From assembly GCA_013390945.1 (NCBI GenBank), contig JACAUC010000012.1, positions 1-49,927 of the forward strand: DNA of 49,927 nucleotides, written 5' to 3'. A program made the position numbers and the translations under genes. How positions within the stretch are numbered: the stretch's first letter is position 1; each line of letters opens with the position of its first letter. This stretch comes from Candidatus Chloroheliaceae bacterium. GTDB lineage: Bacteria; Chloroflexota; Chloroflexia; Chloroheliales; Chloroheliaceae. A model generated the notes under the pieces. That model saw only the letters and a list, made by a program, of their open reading frames with translations. It was not told where the DNA came from and searched no databases. Positions 45,254 through 49,927 of this stretch are shown piece after piece.

Positions 45254-46252
45254 TTAGGCGGTCAAAGCCACTACTATACTAGTCAAGACCAGATTTAGAA
45301 CTGCCAAAGGCAATAAAACTTGCCATCCAAACTTCATCAGACGATCATATTTGAAGCGGGGCAGCGTGGCACGTATCCAGATAAACAAGAACATAAAGAC
45401 CACGATTTTTAGTATGAACCACAACGGGCCAAGTTCCAACGGGCCAAGATCAAACGGAGGCCGCCAACCACCCAAGAAAAAGGTCGTGGCAATGCTACTG
45501 ACCGTAATCATGTTAATGTATTCAGAGGCAAAAAACATGGCAAAACGCAACCCACTATATTCGGTATGATAACCGGCGATAAGCTCCTGTTCCGCTTCGG
45601 GAAGGTCAAAGGGGGCGCGGTTTACTTCGGCAAAGGCCGCGACAACATAGACCACAAAGGCGATAATCTCTGGTATAAAGAACCAAATGCGATGTTGAGC
45701 CTCCACAATCTTATTCATATTGAGCGAGCCAGCCAGTACCACTACCCCCAATAAAGCCAAGCCTAAACTTAATTCATAGGAGATGATCTGGGCCGCAGAG
45801 CGGATTGCACCCATCAGCGAATATTTATTGCCACTAGCCCAACCCCCCAACGTAATACCATAGACCGCCAAAGAAGAAACTGCCAAGGCGTAAAGAATGC
45901 CAATATCCAGGTCAGCCAGCCAAGGCTTTGCCCCAAAAATATTAAGCGAGGCCGGGCCAACCGGAATGACCGCAAAGGCCGAGAGTGCCACAATCAAGGA
46001 GATCATTGGGGCAATAATAAAGACGGGTTTTTTGGCCGCCTTAGGAATAAATTGCTCCTTAAAGATCAGCTTTACGCCATCAGCGATGGGCTGAAGCAGA
46101 CCCTGAAAGCCGACCCGATTTGGGCCGATCCGGTTCTGCATCCGGGCCACTACACGACGCTCAAACCAAGTCATATAGGCAAAAGCACCCAGCAAGCCAA
46201 GGGCTATAATCAAAGCTTTAATGACATACTCCGTCAGGTTTCCCCAGTTCAT
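45254..46252 (-). CDS. nuoH: NADH-quinone oxidoreductase subunit H
   Basis: The product has 332 residues and eight TM helices, contributing to the quinone site. Signatures: TWFERRVVARMQNRIGPNRVG at the start, GGWASGNKYSLMGAIRSAAQ, FDLPEAEQELIAGYHTEYSG and WIRATLPRFKYDRLM. Its start overlaps the nuoG stop by 4 bp. Confidence 0.96.
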   Translation of the reverse strand: MNWGNLTEYVIKALIIALGLLGAFAYMTWFERRVVARMQNRIGPNRVGFQGLLQPIADGVKLIFKEQFIPKAAKKPVFIIAPMISLIVALSAFAVIPVGPASLNIFGAKPWLADLDIGILYALAVSSLAVYGITLGGWASGNKYSLMGAIRSAAQIISYELSLGLALLGVVVLAGSLNMNKIVEAQHRIWFFIPEIIAFVVYVVAAFAEVNRAPFDLPEAEQELIAGYHTEYSGLRFAMFFASEYINMITVSSIATTFFLGGWRPPFDLGPLELGPLWFILKIVVFMFLFIWIRATLPRFKYDRLMKFGWQVLLPLAVLNLVLTSIVVALTA

Positions 46253-48525
46253 CGTGCGGTTCCTCCATCGCCTTCGGCGCGGCGCACACGCCCAACATCA
46301 ACTGACGGAGCAGCATCCAACAAGTCCGTCAAACCATTGGGGTATTCTTCACTCTCTTGCCGCAAAATTTCCGGGGTGGGGAGGGTAGCGCGTTGCAACC
46401 AATCCGGCACTTCTATCTCATCGGCCTCGCGAATCAGTGGCCGAAGTTGGCCTTTTCCAGCCAAGGTAGTATAACTCATATCTTTATACAAAGGTGAAAT
46501 CCGGGCTAAGTGGTCAAAAATTTGAGAAGGAGTACGAATATCCAAAACCTCGCCCAACCGCGAAGCCAACTCTAGGATAATCGCTGCATCAGGAGCCGTT
46601 CCCTGAAGGGGTGGAAGCGAAACGTTGACCTTTTGCACCCGACCCTCCCAATTGGTAAAAGTACCCTCTTTTTCGGCAAAGGAGGCTACTGGCAAGACCA
46701 CATGGGCTAGTTCGGCGGTAGCACTCATAAACATATCTTGCACCACTAGCAGTTCTAAGTTAGCCAATGCCTTATTTTGCTTTTGAACATGCTGTAAGGG
46801 GTTCGCCCCCATTACCAAGAGAGCCTTCAAATGAGTGGCTCCCTTCAGGCCCAGCATTTGTGCGTAGGAGAGCCCACCTTGTCCAGGCAATAAATCTAAA
46901 TCGCGTACCCCTGTCGCATTATTATCGGCGGTAAGAAGCCCCAAGCCATGCCCTTCACTCCAAAATTGACCTGCCGCTAGTACCAAGTTGATTAAATCGC
47001 GTACTAGGTCAGCATTAGCCGCCTTCTGTGTCACCACTTCGTCATAGAGAATAGAACAAGTTTCAGCTTTAGAAAGCAAAGAAGCCGCCCGGTTTATTTC
47101 ATGGGAAAGGGCATCACCAGTTTGGAAATTGCCATAAACGGATTGTAGGTGCTGATTTATGGAGGGGTCTTCAAAGCCTTTAGCCGTACCCCGCCAAATC
47201 ATCGCCGCAATAATAGCCCCGATAGCCGGAGAAAATTGCTCCATCGGCACATGAAGATGCAACGTTGCAAAACGCTCTAAGGCCCCGGCGTTCGGCCCAA
47301 TCACAATTAACTTAGCTCCAGCCTTCAATGCCTTCTTAATGCGTAGTTCCATAATTGGTTGCCGAACACTAGGATTAACCCCAACCAACACTATCAGCTT
47401 AGCCGAGTCCAGTCCTTCAATAGTGGCTGTATGGAAGGTCGCTACCTGCTCCGGGTTTAATGAGCTAAAATGGCCGTGATAGTGATCTAAGTTAGGTGAA
47501 CCAAGTACGTCATTAATCAGACGCTTGAAGAGGTAAAATTCCTCGTTGGTATTATGGGTTCCAGCAATACCGCCGATAGCCTTTGAGCCAAACTGCTGAC
47601 AAATCTGCTGCAACCGGGCAATAATAAAGGAAAAGGCTTCATCCCAACCAACTGGCTCTAGCCTCCCATTCTTACGTAGGAGAGGAGTACTTAGCCGTTG
47701 TTCGCTATGAATAAAGCCATGCCCATAGCGGCCTCGATCACACAAGAAGCCATCGTCCACCGCTTCATTCTCACGGCTCATAAAGCGGACTACCTGACGA
47801 CCCAAGCGATTATCTATCTCGATATTACAACCGACCGCACAATGAGGACAGACGCTGGAGGTATGCTTCAATTCCCAAGGACGGGCCTTAAAACGATAGG
47901 TGCGGGAGGTCAAGGCTCCTACTGGACACATTTCGGCCACATTGCCACTAAACTGCGATTCATAGGGAAGATCAGAGAAGGTACCAATTTGGGCCAATCT
48001 GCCGCGTTCTCGAATAATCAGCCCCTCTTCTTGGACAATTTCACTACAGAAACGGGTGCAACGTTGGCACATAATACAGCGTTCGCGATCCAGAACAATC
48101 GTCGAGCCTAGCTCAATCGCTTTCCCCAAGTGGCGTTTCTCTTCCTGAAAGCGCCCGGCCTCACGCCCATACTCTACCGCATAATTCTGCAAATCGCACT
48201 CCCCACCCTTATCACAGATAGGGCAATCGAGGGGGTGGTTAATTAAGAGAAACTCCATCACCCCGGCTCGTGCCTTTTCGGCGGCTTCGCTGGAGGTGTA
48301 GACTACCATTCCTTCGGACACCGTAGTAGTACAGGCTGCCATCGGCTTGGGCATCTTCTCGACCTCTACCAGACAGATGCGGCAGGCTCCTAGTGGCGAC
48401 ATCTTGGGGTGGTAACAATAAATCGGTACAAAAATACCGGCATCTTTGGCCGCTTGCCAGATTGTAGCTCCTTTAGGGGCTTGGAGTCTCTGACCATCTA
48501 TAGTAAGTGTGACTAAATCCGCCAT
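46249..48525 (-). CDS. nuoG: NADH-quinone oxidoreductase subunit G
   Basis: The product has 758 residues, first gene of the nuo operon, with AAGGAAGG before ATG 48525. The N-terminal [2Fe-2S] ligands are in YCYHPKMSPLGACRICLVEV and the Cys of AACTT. His/Cys-rich CDKGGECDLQ, then RCIMCQRCTRFC and CPVGALT supply [4Fe-4S] clusters. A molybdopterin-oxidoreductase-like part follows from about 215 (CPHCAVGCN), with GQGGLSYAQ and MGANPLQH. The last 30 residues include a stretch (DAAPSVDVGR) encoded by a dispersed repeat. Confidence 0.95.
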   Translation of the reverse strand: MADLVTLTIDGQRLQAPKGATIWQAAKDAGIFVPIYCYHPKMSPLGACRICLVEVEKMPKPMAACTTTVSEGMVVYTSSEAAEKARAGVMEFLLINHPLDCPICDKGGECDLQNYAVEYGREAGRFQEEKRHLGKAIELGSTIVLDRERCIMCQRCTRFCSEIVQEEGLIIRERGRLAQIGTFSDLPYESQFSGNVAEMCPVGALTSRTYRFKARPWELKHTSSVCPHCAVGCNIEIDNRLGRQVVRFMSRENEAVDDGFLCDRGRYGHGFIHSEQRLSTPLLRKNGRLEPVGWDEAFSFIIARLQQICQQFGSKAIGGIAGTHNTNEEFYLFKRLINDVLGSPNLDHYHGHFSSLNPEQVATFHTATIEGLDSAKLIVLVGVNPSVRQPIMELRIKKALKAGAKLIVIGPNAGALERFATLHLHVPMEQFSPAIGAIIAAMIWRGTAKGFEDPSINQHLQSVYGNFQTGDALSHEINRAASLLSKAETCSILYDEVVTQKAANADLVRDLINLVLAAGQFWSEGHGLGLLTADNNATGVRDLDLLPGQGGLSYAQMLGLKGATHLKALLVMGANPLQHVQKQNKALANLELLVVQDMFMSATAELAHVVLPVASFAEKEGTFTNWEGRVQKVNVSLPPLQGTAPDAAIILELASRLGEVLDIRTPSQIFDHLARISPLYKDMSYTTLAGKGQLRPLIREADEIEVPDWLQRATLPTPEILRQESEEYPNGLTDLLDAAPSVDVGRVRRAEGDGGTAR

Positions 48526-48582
48526 TACCTTCCTTTAGCTCAGGTGCCAGATGGGCTGAAACCTGAATTTAACTTACCGCTT

Positions 48583-48611
48583 ATTGTCAGGTCTACCTTA
48601 ACTCAGGTCAA
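48583..48611 (-). promoter_or_regulatory. Candidate promoter of the nuo operon
   Basis: Minus strand TTGACC (48611-48606), a 17-base spacer and GACAAT (48588-48583); matches 5/6 and 4/6. The leader would be about 50 nt. Confidence 0.5.
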
Positions 48612-48949
48612 ATGCTGGTACAGAACTGAGAAATATAAAGACTTTGTTTGATACTAATTTAGGTTAAGCCAAGCAAGTACCAGTGCATTATAAGCACTAG
48701 CTACAGATTTCGCAATAGCAAAATTTGGTCAATTGATTGTGGGAGTGCGACTCCGTCCGCCGATTTTCACATACCACTACTCTTGAGAAAAGGCCCGTAC
48801 CTTGTAGGATACTGCTCCGCCAGTTGATCTTCCCTACCACCACTCTTGAGCAAAGGCCCGTTGGTATACTTTTGCAATAAATCTGCTAAAATAGCAGTGG
48901 AACGTAGGTCAAGAGACCAGTAGGAAACCAGTAGGAAAGAAGGCGAACT
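48612..48949. repeat. Intergenic region with short direct repeats and an extended -10 promoter
   Basis: No ORF called. A direct repeat (ACCACTACTCTTGAG, then AAAGGCCCGT; 48774-48797 and again 48837-48860) is separated by a CTCCGCCAGTTGA motif of the CAGTTGACGG family. An extended -10 TGCTAAAAT ends at 48892, about 58 bases before the Uma2 gene; the -35 is weak. Confidence 0.55.
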
Positions 48950-49741
48950 ATGTCAATTAGGCCCATTCAACCCATACAAGAGCAAGAAGAGATTGTCTAT
49001 CCTGAAAGCGATGGAAAACCAATGGCCGACAATACCGAACAGTTTGACTGGATTGTTACGATCAAGAATGGACTAGAGGAACTCTTTATGGCTAATCCCA
49101 ATGTCTTTATTGCCGGAGATTTACTCTGGTATCCTGTGGAAGGCAGTCCTAAAATCAGGGCCGCTCCTGATGCAATGGTGGCCTTTGGCAGACCAAAAGG
49201 CCCACGTGGTTCCTATCGTCAGTGGTTGGAGGGGAACATCGCCCCACAGGTGGTCTTTGAAATCTTATCACCGGGGAATAAACCTCCCGAAATGGAGACG
49301 AAACGCCGCTTTTACCAGCTTTACGACGTAGAAGAATATTATATCTATGACCCAGATAGTTATAGTCTAAGTGGCTGGATACGCACTGGAATAGTATTAA
49401 CCCAAATCGCCCAAATGCGGGGTTGGGTCAGTCCCCTTCTAGGAATAAAGTTTGAACTAAATGGGCCTAATGGGGAATTGCAGATTTATTATCCCGACGG
49501 TAGACCATTTACCCGCTATCTTGAAGTGGTCGTCCAGCGCAACCAAGAACGGGCGCGGGCAGAGCAGGAACGGACGCGAGCAGAGCAGGAACGGACGCGA
49601 GCAGAACTTGCGGAGCAAAGAGTGAAGCAGGAACGGGATGAGAAAGAATGGGAGCGTGAACGAGCCGAACAAGAGCGACAAAATATGGTAAACCTGCTTG
49701 CCCGCTTGAAGGCTAAGGGTATCGAACTCGACGAGCTATAG
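48950..49741 (+). CDS. Uma2-family putative endonuclease with C-terminal coiled coil
   Basis: The product has 263 residues. The nuclease-like core spans about 25-185 (RAAPDAMVAFG, PQVVFEILSPGNKPPEME, YQLYDVEEYYIYDP). The C-terminal 70 residues are a charged coiled coil with the 7-residue repeat RAEQERT, encoded by a 21-bp tandem repeat near 49554-49608. The PD-(D/E)XK acidic residues are D in RAAPDAMV and E in VVFEILSP. It is divergent from the nuo operon. The function is unknown, as for other Uma2 proteins. Confidence 0.88.
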   Translation: MSIRPIQPIQEQEEIVYPESDGKPMADNTEQFDWIVTIKNGLEELFMANPNVFIAGDLLWYPVEGSPKIRAAPDAMVAFGRPKGPRGSYRQWLEGNIAPQVVFEILSPGNKPPEMETKRRFYQLYDVEEYYIYDPDSYSLSGWIRTGIVLTQIAQMRGWVSPLLGIKFELNGPNGELQIYYPDGRPFTRYLEVVVQRNQERARAEQERTRAEQERTRAELAEQRVKQERDEKEWERERAEQERQNMVNLLARLKAKGIELDEL

Positions 49742-49927
49742 GGGATCGCTTGACGGAGCCTTACTCCAACAAAACCGGAAATATCTATAGATGTTCAGGC
49801 TTTAGGAAACGGCTCCGCCCGTTGATTGATATGCCACCACCTTAACACAAAAAATTGACCCACACCCGGTCAGCTAGGGCTGTTGCAAAGTCCCTATCTG
49901 ACAAGTTGGGTGGTATGTCAAGATCAA
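49742..49927. other. Intergenic tail with CAGTTGACGG-family repeat fragments
   Basis: TTGACGGAGCC near 49751 and GGCTCCGCCCGTTGATTG near 49810 form a broken inverted repeat. No ORF was seen before the window end. Confidence 0.45.

Overview
The window reads as chromosomal DNA of a Chloroflexota bacterium of moderate GC content; the class is not certain. This is inferred from the mix of genes: a complex I cluster with large membrane subunits, secreted GH39-like glycosidases fused to a repeat domain that I associate with Chloroflexota, a VirB4-like ATPase operon, Uma2-type nucleases, a DUF815 ATPase and a DUF6328 protein. TTG and GTG starts behind good Shine-Dalgarno sequences are common. No rRNA, tRNA or CRISPR array was found.

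Layout. 1-3.9 kb: the N-terminal 955 codons of a giant secreted DUF11-repeat surface protein (minus strand, running off the left edge), preceded by a PAS-GGDEF diguanylate cyclase. 3.9-5.4 kb: a compact IS200/IS605-type element with terminal hairpins that carries isrB (an IscB relative without HNH) and a probable omega-RNA upstream of it. 5.7-10.3 kb: a three-gene minus-strand operon (single-TM protein with a VCBS-like domain, single-TM peptidoglycan hydrolase, VirB4-like ATPase with an aberrant P-loop) that looks like a reduced type-IV-secretion-like envelope apparatus. 10.7-13.7 kb: small membrane proteins, a DUF815 AAA+ ATPase and two overlooked, probably coupled, single-TM miniproteins. 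13.8-20.2 kb: secreted proteins, two of them GH39-like glycosidases and one a C39-like peptidase, all carrying versions of one extracellular repeat domain. 20.4-23.1 kb: a CBS-GAF hybrid histidine kinase. 23.2-25.8 kb: a Uma2 nuclease, then an AT-rich type II restriction-modification pair. 25.9-30.4 kb: a membrane glycosyltransferase, a decayed Rpn-type nuclease, a DUF6328 protein and a TPR/GspE-N-like protein. 30.5-33.9 kb: an AhpD-like protein, then metY and metX for sulfhydrylation of O-acetylhomoserine. 34.4-36.5 kb: an XRE-TPR regulator and a GlsB-like membrane protein. 36.5-48.5 kb: the minus-strand complex I operon nuoG-H-I-J-K-L-M-N, interrupted between nuoM and nuoN by a secreted member of the same extracellular domain family. 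48.9-49.7 kb: a second Uma2 protein.

How they fit together. The right third is respiratory: the eight nuo genes encode the membrane arm plus the NuoG and NuoI iron-sulfur subunits, and nuoA-F must lie elsewhere. The centre and left are accessory and surface-oriented. Dispersed palindromic repeats (GTATTGCATAC, GGGTTTATT and CAGTTGACGG families) sit in many intergenic gaps and even inside the nuo operon.

The strongest candidates for something little described are the extracellular domain found in three genes here (and, as shorter repeats, in a fourth), the VirB4-like/peptidoglycan hydrolase/VCBS-like operon, the isrB element placed directly upstream of a diguanylate cyclase, and the alternating cysteine/cysteine-free DUF11 architecture.
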